Shown: positions 39,601-47,414 of the stretch, piece by piece
How positions within the stretch are numbered: the first letter of the stretch is position 1
How the letters are laid out: each line of letters begins with the position of its first letter
NCBI GenBank assembly: GCA_937959275.1
Contig: CALGLU010000067.1
Span: forward strand, 1-59,378
Source: an uncultured Saprospiraceae bacterium
Lineage (GTDB): Bacteria > Bacteroidota > Bacteroidia > Chitinophagales > Saprospiraceae
DNA: 59,378 nucleotides
Direction of reading: 5' to 3'
Position numbers and translations under genes: made by a program
The notes under the pieces: model-generated
Databases searched by the model: none
What the model saw: only the letters and a program-made list of their open reading frames with translations
What the model was told of the DNA's origin: nothing

Positions 39601-39895
39601 CATGGATGCCAATGATCAAACCAGTAGTCGGGTATCGACTTACCTGATCGAAGACGGCAGTTATTTTAGATTAAAAAATGTTCAGCTAACCTACAATATA
39701 CCAAGTGCTCTGTTTAATAAATGGGGTATCGGTGGTGGCCAGATTTACATCCAAGCACAGAATATGTTGACGATCACAAATTACTCAGGACTGAATCCTG
39801 AAATACAAACGGGGAATGATACGACACTCGGATTTGATGGAGGTTATATGCCTGTGTCTAAGACAATCATTTTTGGATTCAATGTGAATCTTTAA
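36686..39895 (+). CDS. SusC/RagA-family TonB-linked outer-membrane transporter (locus 1)
   Basis: 1069 aa. After a signal peptide ending L-G-G-L-Y-A-Q comes a carboxypeptidase-D-like domain (I-S-G-T-L-T-D-S-N-T-G-E-P-L-I-G-A), then the TonB-box region D-E-I-V-V-T-G-Y and the plug with S-V-R-I-R-G-F-G-T-V-G-N-N-N-P-L-Y-V-I-D-G-V-P, and the SusC motif A-S-I-Y-G-S-R-A-A-N-G-V. The barrel ends F-G-F-N-V-N-L, a typical terminal aromatic strand. It imports large ligands with the SusD lipoprotein encoded 19 bp downstream. Substrate cannot be told: no glycoside hydrolase lies in the locus. Confidence 0.95.
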   Translation: MKIFKRKVLRKTRDLSCLMLILLCSLGGLYAQNTISGTLTDSNTGEPLIGASVMVKGSVVGTITDIEGAYSLEASPEDILVFSYVGFQDQELVVGDQRTYSIAMAQGVLVDEIVVTGYTAQSKRDITGAVATIDAEELLSTPATTFAQQLQGKASGVTIINDATPGGEASVRIRGFGTVGNNNPLYVIDGVPSTNQSTLNPNDIETIQVLKDASAASIYGSRAANGVVIITTKQGKLGKPKLEYSAYYGLQTKDRDVEALNAAELGEYLYLADLYAGKTPAHGQYSFGANGEVGIPNYVFPSGADTADESLYSLTPDNINAITRSADTDWWEEVTRDNAPIMNHQLSASGATESAKYALSVNYFTQDAITRFVNYDRASVRANTEFGVLDGRLKVGENLTVALGTRRGGFGNNQEQNAVSGSYKHHPLLPVYDVAGNFAGSRGANLGNNFSPFASLSRNQDDKTWNLRAFGNIFAEFEIIEGLSVRSSLGMDMNTSRRRDIGRPQPEYVEGNFINSSSATNTYSYQWVWTNTLDYSTTFNDVHNFRANVGIEAIEQFAEFFSAGRQRFAFETNEIISYLDLGDQTTSSNGGNVLTDYSLFSQFGQFQYSYDDKYLAQVTLRNDASSRFRQASNSAIFPAFSLGWRISDEQFFSDALPFVNEFKVRYGWGKTGNQEIGDYNAFTTYRSSIFSAGYPIDGSTSSPSIGFDAASFGNPNAKWETTTSNNLGFDAKMLNSKLEIEFDLWNRVTSDMLLQVPISFAAGDAQAPAFNVGQVTNKGLDLGLNYGDSNGDFRYNVGVNFSTYRNNIDALNTEDSRIFGAGSRVPSMTVTQVGSPISSFYGFNVLGIFQSAAEAAAHATYGSYNAPGKFRIEDVNSDGQINDDDRTIIGNPHPDFTYGLNLNLGYKAFDLSLFGNGSQGNDIFNYVRFFADFNSFQGNRSTRALYDAWQPSNPTAPMESWTAANPNATSPIMDANDQTSSRVSTYLIEDGSYFRLKNVQLTYNIPSALFNKWGIGGGQIYIQAQNMLTITNYSGLNPEIQTGNDTTLGFDGGYMPVSKTIIFGFNVNL

Positions 39896-39914
39896 TTTTA
39901 AAAAGCAAATAGAG

Positions 39915-41654
39915 ATGAAACATATAAAAATACTCATCATAGCAGTTGTTATCTTTGCGACTGCAAATTCTTGTGGAGAAGAGTTTTTAACCAAAACACC
40001 ACAGGCTCAATTTAGTACCATCGGCTTACAAACACCGGAAGGTGTCGAGGGGATCTTACTCGGTGCATATGGCATGGTCGACGGGAATGGACTTGATGGT
40101 CAGGCGCCTTGGGAAAATGATATTCATAACTGGGTTTTTGGAGGTATCCCTTCAGACAATGCACTGAAAGGCACTGATGCAGGTGACCAGCCGGAACAAT
40201 CGTTTATTGAAGCCTATGATTTTAATTCATTTAATAATCATATTAGAAATAAGTGGAGAGGCGTCTATAAAGGTGTCGCCAGATGTAATGATGCGATTGT
40301 TACAGCAGGCCTAGTCGAAAGTTTAGATGCAGACAGAAAAAGCCAGATCATAGCAGAGGCCAGATTCTTAAGAGGCATCTTTCATATGGAGGCACAGAAA
40401 ATGTGGAGATTCCCACCGTACATAGATGATAGTGTGTATGATATCAATGATGTCGAAAGCACCAAGATTCCAAACGGCGGCAAGATATGGGATAAGATAG
40501 AAGCTGATTTTGCTGCGGCTGCAGCTGTGTTGCCTAACGATCAGTCTGTCGTTGGACGACCGACGAGCTGGGCTGCGAAAGCATTTCAGGCTAAAGCTTT
40601 GATGTCTCAGGGTTGGGATGAAAATGGAGCTGCTAATACAGCTAAGCTAACAGAGGCAAAAGGCTTATTGGAATCAATCGTTAGTTCAGGAAAATATTCC
40701 TTGGCACCAAAATTCTCAGAAAACCACTTAGTCGCCACCAGAAACAATCAGGAGTCAGTTTGGGAAGTACAGTTTGCTGTTAGTAGCGGCTCGACAGATG
40801 CATCGAATAGTGGAATCGGTTTAGCACACCCATACATCGCGCCTTGGGGTTGCTGTGGATTCTATCAAGCTCCACAGAATTTGGTGAATGCCTTCAAGAC
40901 GGATGCAAATGGTTTACCACTTTTAGACACGTTCAATGATACTGATATACCTGCAGAGGGCGGCTTTGATGGGCCGATTGATCCTAGGATAGATCATACC
41001 TTAGGTAGACCTGGCATACTCTATAAAAATTTCCAAATTCACGGTTCGGACTTTATTAGAGATGTGTCTTATGCGGGTGTCTTTTCTTCAATGAAGCATG
41101 TCGGTGAGCCAGACGCGTTTGGCATTGGTGGTTGGGGAAATCTGACGGCCAATAATTATCGCCTAATGAAATACTCAATGGTCATCCTCTGGTTAGCTGA
41201 AGCCGAGGTCGAGCTTGGCAATCTAGAGCGTGCTAGAGAATTAGTCAACATGATCAGAGCGAGAGCAGCTAATCCAAATGACTTTGTGCCTAAAGCTGTA
41301 CAAGGCGCGTCCAGAGCAGATTATACAGTCTTAGACGAACCAGCAGCCAATTATGTCGTTGGAGAATACACCGCAGCATGGACAGACCAACACGTAGCTA
41401 GAAAAGCCGTCAGATTTGAGTCCAGATTGGAGTTTGCGATGGAAGGCCATCGCTTCTTCGACCTACAGCGATGGGGCATCCAAGCAGAGGTACTGAATGC
41501 CTATCTCCAGAGCGAGTCAAGGTATAGAGTGTACTTACAAGGTAAGACCTTCACCAAAGGCAAAAATGAATTTTATCCAATCCCAACGGAAGCAATTGAT
41601 AGATCTTTCGTTGATGGTCAGGCGACCTTAACTCAAGATCCAGCGTATAACTAA
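39915..41654 (+). CDS. SusD/RagB-family surface lipoprotein (locus 1)
   Basis: 579 aa. The leader M-K-H-I-K-I-L-I-I-A-V-V-I-F-A-T-A-N-S-C is a lipoprotein signal with the acylated Cys before G-E-E-F-L-T-K-T-P-Q. SusD features follow: F-L-R-G-I-F-H-M-E-A-Q-K-M-W-R-F-P, alpha-helical TPR-like repeats and the C-terminal A-R-K-A-V-R-F-E-S-R-L-E-F-A-M-E-G-H-R-F-F-D-L-Q-R-W-G (broken here by hyphens). It caps the SusC barrel and captures substrate. A strong terminator follows. Confidence 0.95.
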   Translation: MKHIKILIIAVVIFATANSCGEEFLTKTPQAQFSTIGLQTPEGVEGILLGAYGMVDGNGLDGQAPWENDIHNWVFGGIPSDNALKGTDAGDQPEQSFIEAYDFNSFNNHIRNKWRGVYKGVARCNDAIVTAGLVESLDADRKSQIIAEARFLRGIFHMEAQKMWRFPPYIDDSVYDINDVESTKIPNGGKIWDKIEADFAAAAAVLPNDQSVVGRPTSWAAKAFQAKALMSQGWDENGAANTAKLTEAKGLLESIVSSGKYSLAPKFSENHLVATRNNQESVWEVQFAVSSGSTDASNSGIGLAHPYIAPWGCCGFYQAPQNLVNAFKTDANGLPLLDTFNDTDIPAEGGFDGPIDPRIDHTLGRPGILYKNFQIHGSDFIRDVSYAGVFSSMKHVGEPDAFGIGGWGNLTANNYRLMKYSMVILWLAEAEVELGNLERARELVNMIRARAANPNDFVPKAVQGASRADYTVLDEPAANYVVGEYTAAWTDQHVARKAVRFESRLEFAMEGHRFFDLQRWGIQAEVLNAYLQSESRYRVYLQGKTFTKGKNEFYPIPTEAIDRSFVDGQATLTQDPAYN

Positions 41655-41661
41655 TAGGAAG

Positions 41662-41693
41662 AAGAGCTGCGCATACGGTGCAGCTCTTTTTTT
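41662..41693 (+). terminator. Rho-independent terminator after susD (locus 1)
   Basis: A perfect 9-bp stem AAGAGCTGC/GCAGCTCTT with a 9-nt loop and a T-run. Confidence 0.9.
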
Positions 41694-41742
41694 CTTCTTT
41701 TGAGATCACGGATTTTATTGATTGCTTTGATTGCTCTGTACA

Positions 41743-41810
41743 GACGAAGCATGCTTCGTCTCAATGAATAATGCTTCGTCTCCACGAATAATGCTTCGTC
41801 TCAACAAATT
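41743..41810. repeat. Palindrome plus 20-bp tandem repeat upstream of the type B protein
   Basis: GACGAAGCATGCTTCGTC (41743-41760) is a perfect 18-bp palindrome. Its right half begins three tandem 20-bp units (41751, 41771, 41791), each starting ATGCTTCGTCTC. The same palindrome recurs at 43575-43592. Confidence 0.9.
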
Positions 41811-41815
41811 ATAAT

Positions 41816-43573
41816 TTGAATCTAGATATAAGCCAAATATTATTAGCGATCCTTCTAGCCTTTACCCCCATCACCCTCCACACCCAATCCTACACAAAAC
41901 ACATCCACCCCCAAAACCTCCACAATCTCCACTTATCCACTTTCTCAAATAACGACATTCTCATCGCCAATTCCTCCTCACAACTCTTCAACCAAGGTCA
42001 AGAAGAAGGACTCATCCACCTCCAACGAATTGAGCCCTGCGGCAATATCATCTGGGCATTCCAATACCAATATAGTGAAGGCTTCCTCGAACTAAACGAT
42101 GCAGTACTCGACGGCCAAGACAATATCTACGCCTATGGTACTATATTCTCAGGCTCGGAAGAACAACTATTTATCTTTAAGTCCGATGCCTCAGGGCTCG
42201 ACACAAAAATTAAAGTCTTCGATACCACAACAATCGACCACTTTAGCTACAGTATCGATAGTAATCAGGACGGACTTTTAATCGCTGGTCTGCTGCTTGA
42301 TGTTGCTGCGAATCGCGTAGGCTTCGTAGGGCGTGTCAATTTTGATTTGGACATAACAAGCCTCACCACCTTCAGCCCAATCGCAAAAACAGGAAAAGCC
42401 ATTCTCACCCAGGACAATCAAATCGTCATGAGCTCAGGATCGTACATCTACCAATTCGATGAGACCAATGCACTTCTGTGGGCAAAAGAATTCCCGTCAA
42501 CAACAGAGATCATAGCTGGACCTTTTGACAATGCAGAAAATACATTGTTAGCAATAACAATAAACGGAGGTGGTGCCATTCTCTCTTTCAATCGGGCAGG
42601 AGACAGAAATGGAAAAATAACAATAGATCAATCAGCCATACAAAACGGATGTTTTTCAGGCAAGAGTCAGGATGAGACACTATTCAATTATTCTATGCTT
42701 GACCAAAATAGGACGATTGTTAACACCATGACGATTGACAAAAAGGCAGAGATCATTAAACATCAAAGTCTCCCTTTCATTGACAATCATTTCACAGAAT
42801 CATTTGAAACGGCATATATAAATGACAGATTAATTATAGCTGGAAATGCACAAAATCAAAACGAAGACCTCGGTGATTATCTGCTCCAAGTACCATTGTC
42901 AGAATCTGAGTCCGAGTGTCATACATTCAGCACTTTTGAAGCATCATCAATAGCTAGCGACAGTATCGACTTAAATGAGCTGGTTGTGGAAGTAGAAGGC
43001 TTTACATTTGCCACCCTCCAATCCATTAGGCTCACTGCAGAACCCTTCAGTCAAACGAGTACAGATATTTGCAATGACTCTAACATACCCACATCTACAA
43101 TTGAAACGAATACAATCGATTGCGGCGAATCATGGGAAGTCGGCCTCCCAACAGATGAATATGCATGGATTGATGGTTTTGAATCAATACAAAGAACAAT
43201 TACTGCAAGAGGAATATACACGGCCCGCACCACGAATTGCGACAATCAAGAATCCATTGAGTATCATTTGGAGATTGAGCCATGCGATTGCCGCGTCTAT
43301 CTTCCTAATAGTTTCAGCCCGAATGGTGATGGGATAAATGATCATTTCGAGCTCGGTATCCGCTGTGATTTTCTCCAAATGGAAATCCTGATTTACGACA
43401 GATGGGGCGGTCTACTTTTCAACAGCCAAATGAATTCTTCGTGGGATGGATCACTCTCAAATCTGATCATATCGCCCGGCATTTACGGTATCCAAATCAC
43501 ATACAGCTGGATAGACAACGATGGCCAAACCCAAACAGAACGCCTTACCGAATCCTTAACTGTCATAAAGTGA
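41816..43573 (+). CDS. Secreted protein with type B (gliding-associated) C-terminal domain
   Basis: 585 aa from a TTG start; no upstream ATG fits, and the TTG yields a normal signal peptide (M-N-L-D-I-S-Q-I-L-L-A-I-L-L-A-F). The body looks like a beta-propeller-type chain of repeating blades (D-N-I-Y-A-Y-G-T-I-F-S-G, G-L-L-I-A-G-L-L, R-L-I-I-A-G-N-A). The C-terminus has V-Y-L-P-N-S-F-S-P-N-G-D-G-I-N-D-H-F, I-Y-D-R-W-G-G-L-L-F and W-D-G-S-L-S-N, the CHU_C sorting domain for type IX secretion. Codons at the 5' end are unusually rich in C-ending forms (ACCCTCCACACCC, CCTACAC), unlike neighbours. It is bracketed by identical palindromes, which suggests insertion or exchange as a cassette. Confidence 0.85.
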   Translation: MNLDISQILLAILLAFTPITLHTQSYTKHIHPQNLHNLHLSTFSNNDILIANSSSQLFNQGQEEGLIHLQRIEPCGNIIWAFQYQYSEGFLELNDAVLDGQDNIYAYGTIFSGSEEQLFIFKSDASGLDTKIKVFDTTTIDHFSYSIDSNQDGLLIAGLLLDVAANRVGFVGRVNFDLDITSLTTFSPIAKTGKAILTQDNQIVMSSGSYIYQFDETNALLWAKEFPSTTEIIAGPFDNAENTLLAITINGGGAILSFNRAGDRNGKITIDQSAIQNGCFSGKSQDETLFNYSMLDQNRTIVNTMTIDKKAEIIKHQSLPFIDNHFTESFETAYINDRLIIAGNAQNQNEDLGDYLLQVPLSESESECHTFSTFEASSIASDSIDLNELVVEVEGFTFATLQSIRLTAEPFSQTSTDICNDSNIPTSTIETNTIDCGESWEVGLPTDEYAWIDGFESIQRTITARGIYTARTTNCDNQESIEYHLEIEPCDCRVYLPNSFSPNGDGINDHFELGIRCDFLQMEILIYDRWGGLLFNSQMNSSWDGSLSNLIISPGIYGIQITYSWIDNDGQTQTERLTESLTVIK

Positions 43574-43574
43574 A

Positions 43575-43592
43575 GACGAAGCATGCTTCGTC
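43575..43592. repeat. Second copy of the 18-bp palindrome
   Basis: GACGAAGCATGCTTCGTC, identical to 41743-41760, begins 1 bp after the stop codon of the type B protein gene. Confidence 0.9.
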
Positions 43593-43743
43593 TCCAATCC
43601 GCACTAAAACAGTTATAAAATAAACAAAACAAAACCTACATTTGTAGACATGCAATTAAGCTATTTTGTGACCAAAATCAACTCTTATTCTCCAATGGCT
43701 CATGACCCATCGGAAGAAAATCAAACAACGTAGTCTGAGGCAT

Positions 43744-46700
43744 ATGAATCAACACACCAATCATCTCTCAGTCATCACAAATCGTTGCATCGTCCTCTTT
43801 ATCATCCTATCCATTCAAAGCTGTACAAACATCCCTGACACCCTTTTTACATCCTTAAGCCCTGACCAAACAGGCATCAGCTTTATCAACCAAATCAATG
43901 ACAACGATTCTTCTGTCAATATCCTAAATTTCGAATACATCTACAATGGCGGTGGTGTCGCTATTGGGGATTTGAACAATGATGGTTTGCCTGACATCGT
44001 ATTCACCGCCAATCGAGGCCCCAATGCAGTATATATAAACCGAGGCAATATGCAATTTGCTGACGCATCAACAAGTTCAGGTGTAGGATTACAAAAACGA
44101 TGGAGTTCCGGTGTCACCTTGGCTGATATCAATTTGGATGGTAAACTGGATATCTACGTATCGGCCACGGGACATGAGCGAACCAAAAATACATCAAACA
44201 TGCTCTTCATCAATCAAGGAAATGATGAGGCAGGGCATCCCATATTTGAAGAGCAGGCGCAGCAATATGGCATCGCTGACAACTCTCATAGCACGCAATC
44301 TGTTTTTTTTGATTATGACAATGATCAGGATTTGGACCTGTTGGTAATTGCGAATGTTATGCCCGATGATCGCGCCCCGAGCCGCTATCGTAAGAAGGTC
44401 GTGGACGGTAGCTCGAACACAGATGATCATCTGTATGAAAATAAGTGGAGCGAAGAATTGAATCATCCAGTGTTTACAGAAGTTAGTCAGCAGGCTGGTA
44501 TCCTCATAGAAGGCTTTAGTCTTGGTGTGAATATTTCTGATATCAATCAGGATGGTTGGAAGGATATCTACATCACAAATGATTATCTCTCTAACGACTT
44601 ATTTTATATCAATAATCAGGATGGTACATTTACAGACAAGGCGGCTGAATTGTTTAAGCACAATTCATTCTCTGCAATGGGTAATGATGTGATCGATTTG
44701 GATAATGATGGAGATAGTGAAATCATCGCCGTCGATATGCTACCTGAAGACAACTACCGGAGGAAAACGATGCTACCGCCAAATCAATATTCTGCATACT
44801 ATAATAATGATCGTTTTGGATTTGTCTATCAGTTTGTTAGGAATACGCTTCAGGTAAATAACGGTGTTGCGCCTTTATTAAGCGGGCATAGTATGTTTTC
44901 AGATGTTGCGTTTATGTCGGGTGTCTCTTCCACGGATTGGAGTTGGGCACCAGTCATCGCAGACTTTGACAATGACATGGATCGGGATATGATTATTACT
45001 AATGGCTTTCCCAAAGATGTCACTGATCGGGATTTTATGGATTATAGTTTGGATGTTCGTCGATATGCTGAAGAGGAATTTTTATTGGCAAAAATCCCAG
45101 CTGCGAAATTATTGAATTATGCATATGAAAATAGGGGAGAGCTTCAGTTCAAAAAAGTATCCGCTGATTGGGGGATAGATACAGAGTCCTTCTCAAATGG
45201 CGCTGCTTATGGAGATTTAGATTTGGACGGTGACCTAGATTATGTGGTGAATAATATCAATGATCCTGCGTTTGTATTCGAAAACAATAGCAAGGCTGAG
45301 CACAATTGGATCCGTATCAAACTAGCTGGGCCTGCGCAAAATCCAACAGGTATTGGTGCAGTGGTAACAGTCTATTCAGCGGGTATTAGCCAAGTTATGG
45401 AGCACAATCCTGTCAGAGGTTATTTATCGCATCATGAAGCCATTTGCCATTTTGGATTGGGTCCCAACAACAGCGTTGACAGTATCACGGTGCAATGGTC
45501 AATAGATAAAAAATCAATAGTCCGACCATCTCAAGTCAATCAGGTGATTGAGATAAATTATGCTGAGGCAAGAAAATTTACCAATATATCCGCTGCCCCA
45601 GTGCCAGTGCTTTTACAAGATATCTCTGATGAACTCGGTATCGATTACCGACACTTCGAACAAGACATCATAGATTTTAATACCCAGCCTTTGCTCTTGC
45701 ATAAGCTATCTCAATATGGGCCAGGTATCAGTGTTGCAGACATCAACGATGATGGTATGGATGATTTTTATGTCTCAGGTTCCGCAGACCAAAAAGGCGT
45801 CTTCTTTATACAACTTGAATCAGGTGAATTCAGTAAGGAAGAACGGTTGATCTATGCCTCTCCCGAGCAAATAAAAGCTGAAGAACTCGGTAGTTTGTTT
45901 TTTGATGCAGACAATGATGGAGACCCAGATCTCTATATTGTGCATGGTGGTAATGAGTTCAAAGCAGACAGCGATTTCTATCAGGATCAATTGTATATCA
46001 ACGATAATGGCTTTTTTAAACCTATAGCAAATGCTCTACCGATATCACGTTCGAGTGGATTGGCAGTTAAGGCTGCAGATTATGACAAGGATGGTGATTT
46101 GGATCTATTTGTTGGAGGCAGGCTAGTGCCGGGTCAATATCCCTTAGCGAGCAAATCCGTTATCCTAAGAAATGACTCCCAAGCTGGACAATTATTATTT
46201 ACAGATGTCACTGCGGATATTGCGCCAGACTTGGCAGGAGTGGGGATGGTCACAGATGCGCTTTGGACAGATTATGACAATGACAAGGATAAAGACCTGA
46301 TGGTGGTTACCGAATTAGGGCCTATCTTATTTTTTGAAAATAGTGGTGAATCCTTTCAAAAAAGAATCGTACAAAATGAATTGGGTTTGTGGACGAGCAT
46401 TGCGCCTGGAGATTACGATAATGATGGTGACATCGATTATATAGTTGGTAATTTTGGAAATAACTTGCCTGCTAAAATCACAGAGCAACATCCCTTAAGA
46501 GTGTATTTTAAGGATTTTGATAACAATGGCATACGTGATCTGATCACCACATGTTACTTTCCAGATGAATCAGGCCAATTGAGAGAATACACCTATCATG
46601 GCAGTACAGATCTTGCTAAACAATACAATTCAATAAAGAAGAAATTTCAGTATAAAAAAGAATATGCAGTAGCCACAATGCAAGATGTATTTTCGAAAGA

Positions 46701-47277
46701 AGACTTAGAAGATTGCAAGGTATTGATGGCAAACAACTTGAATACATCAATACTCCTAAATGAAGGCAATGGTGATTTTATAATAAAATCTTTACCAGCT
46801 CAAGTCCAAAGAGCCCCGGTCTATGGTATGCAAAGCCTCGATCTCGATCAGGATGGCAATTTGGATATCCTCATCGTCGGTAATGATTATGGTGTTGAAG
46901 TGAGTGCTGGTAGAATGGATGCCTTGGATGGCCTCGTTGGTTTTGGTCATGGTGATGGCAGCTTTACATTTAAGCAAGCCGCAGAAACAGGCTTCTATGT
47001 TCAAGGTGACGCCAAAGCATTAGTTAGCCTATACCACAGACAAAAAAATCGGCTCATCTACATCGTATCCCAAAATCAAGACAGCTTACGCATTTTTGAA
47101 TCGCCCGTACAAGGAATATACCAAGCCATTAGTCCGACGGTAAGTCAAGCTACCATCACCCATCAAAATGGAAAGACTAGACTGCAAGAGTTCTATTTTG
47201 GAAATAGTTTTTTGTCCCAATCTTCGAGAGGTGTTTTGATGACAGATTCTATAGTTAGCATTAATCTTTCTAATTAA
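43744..47277 (+). CDS. CRTAC1-type lipoprotein with VCBS/FG-GAP repeats and ASPIC/UnbV domain (locus 1)
   Basis: 1177 aa from ATG 43744, chosen because it places a lipoprotein signal correctly (C-I-V-L-F-I-I-L-S-I-Q-S-C); an ATG at 43702 adds 14 residues. At least a dozen D-x-[DN]-x-D-G-x-x-D calcium-binding loops mark FG-GAP/VCBS beta-propeller repeats (for example D-L-N-N-D-G-L-P-D, D-I-N-Q-D-G-W-K-D, D-L-D-Q-D-G-N-L-D). The ASPIC/UnbV domain lies at about 530-600 (G-I-G-A-V-V-T-V-Y-S-A-G, R-G-Y-L-S-H-H-E-A-I-C-H-F-G-L-G). It is a surface protein probably for ligand binding. The minus-strand protein 47415-50729 is a paralogue. Confidence 0.92.
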   Translation: MNQHTNHLSVITNRCIVLFIILSIQSCTNIPDTLFTSLSPDQTGISFINQINDNDSSVNILNFEYIYNGGGVAIGDLNNDGLPDIVFTANRGPNAVYINRGNMQFADASTSSGVGLQKRWSSGVTLADINLDGKLDIYVSATGHERTKNTSNMLFINQGNDEAGHPIFEEQAQQYGIADNSHSTQSVFFDYDNDQDLDLLVIANVMPDDRAPSRYRKKVVDGSSNTDDHLYENKWSEELNHPVFTEVSQQAGILIEGFSLGVNISDINQDGWKDIYITNDYLSNDLFYINNQDGTFTDKAAELFKHNSFSAMGNDVIDLDNDGDSEIIAVDMLPEDNYRRKTMLPPNQYSAYYNNDRFGFVYQFVRNTLQVNNGVAPLLSGHSMFSDVAFMSGVSSTDWSWAPVIADFDNDMDRDMIITNGFPKDVTDRDFMDYSLDVRRYAEEEFLLAKIPAAKLLNYAYENRGELQFKKVSADWGIDTESFSNGAAYGDLDLDGDLDYVVNNINDPAFVFENNSKAEHNWIRIKLAGPAQNPTGIGAVVTVYSAGISQVMEHNPVRGYLSHHEAICHFGLGPNNSVDSITVQWSIDKKSIVRPSQVNQVIEINYAEARKFTNISAAPVPVLLQDISDELGIDYRHFEQDIIDFNTQPLLLHKLSQYGPGISVADINDDGMDDFYVSGSADQKGVFFIQLESGEFSKEERLIYASPEQIKAEELGSLFFDADNDGDPDLYIVHGGNEFKADSDFYQDQLYINDNGFFKPIANALPISRSSGLAVKAADYDKDGDLDLFVGGRLVPGQYPLASKSVILRNDSQAGQLLFTDVTADIAPDLAGVGMVTDALWTDYDNDKDKDLMVVTELGPILFFENSGESFQKRIVQNELGLWTSIAPGDYDNDGDIDYIVGNFGNNLPAKITEQHPLRVYFKDFDNNGIRDLITTCYFPDESGQLREYTYHGSTDLAKQYNSIKKKFQYKKEYAVATMQDVFSKEDLEDCKVLMANNLNTSILLNEGNGDFIIKSLPAQVQRAPVYGMQSLDLDQDGNLDILIVGNDYGVEVSAGRMDALDGLVGFGHGDGSFTFKQAAETGFYVQGDAKALVSLYHRQKNRLIYIVSQNQDSLRIFESPVQGIYQAISPTVSQATITHQNGKTRLQEFYFGNSFLSQSSRGVLMTDSIVSINLSN

Positions 47278-47313
47278 ATACTGTCTTGGTTAGAACTCCG
47301 AGGCTCTTTTTTT

Positions 47314-47337
47314 GACATTGACATTGACATTGACATT
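47314..47337. repeat. Four tandem copies of GACATT between convergent genes
   Basis: Exact hexanucleotide repeats at 47314, 47320, 47326 and 47332. A GATG/TGTT-rich stretch follows to about 47385. Confidence 0.9.
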
Positions 47338-47414
47338 GGTGATGTGTTGATGTCGTGATGTGTTGTTTTGTTGTTTTGTCCAGTAAGACGGTTAACTTAA
47401 GGCTATTTTCCTGC

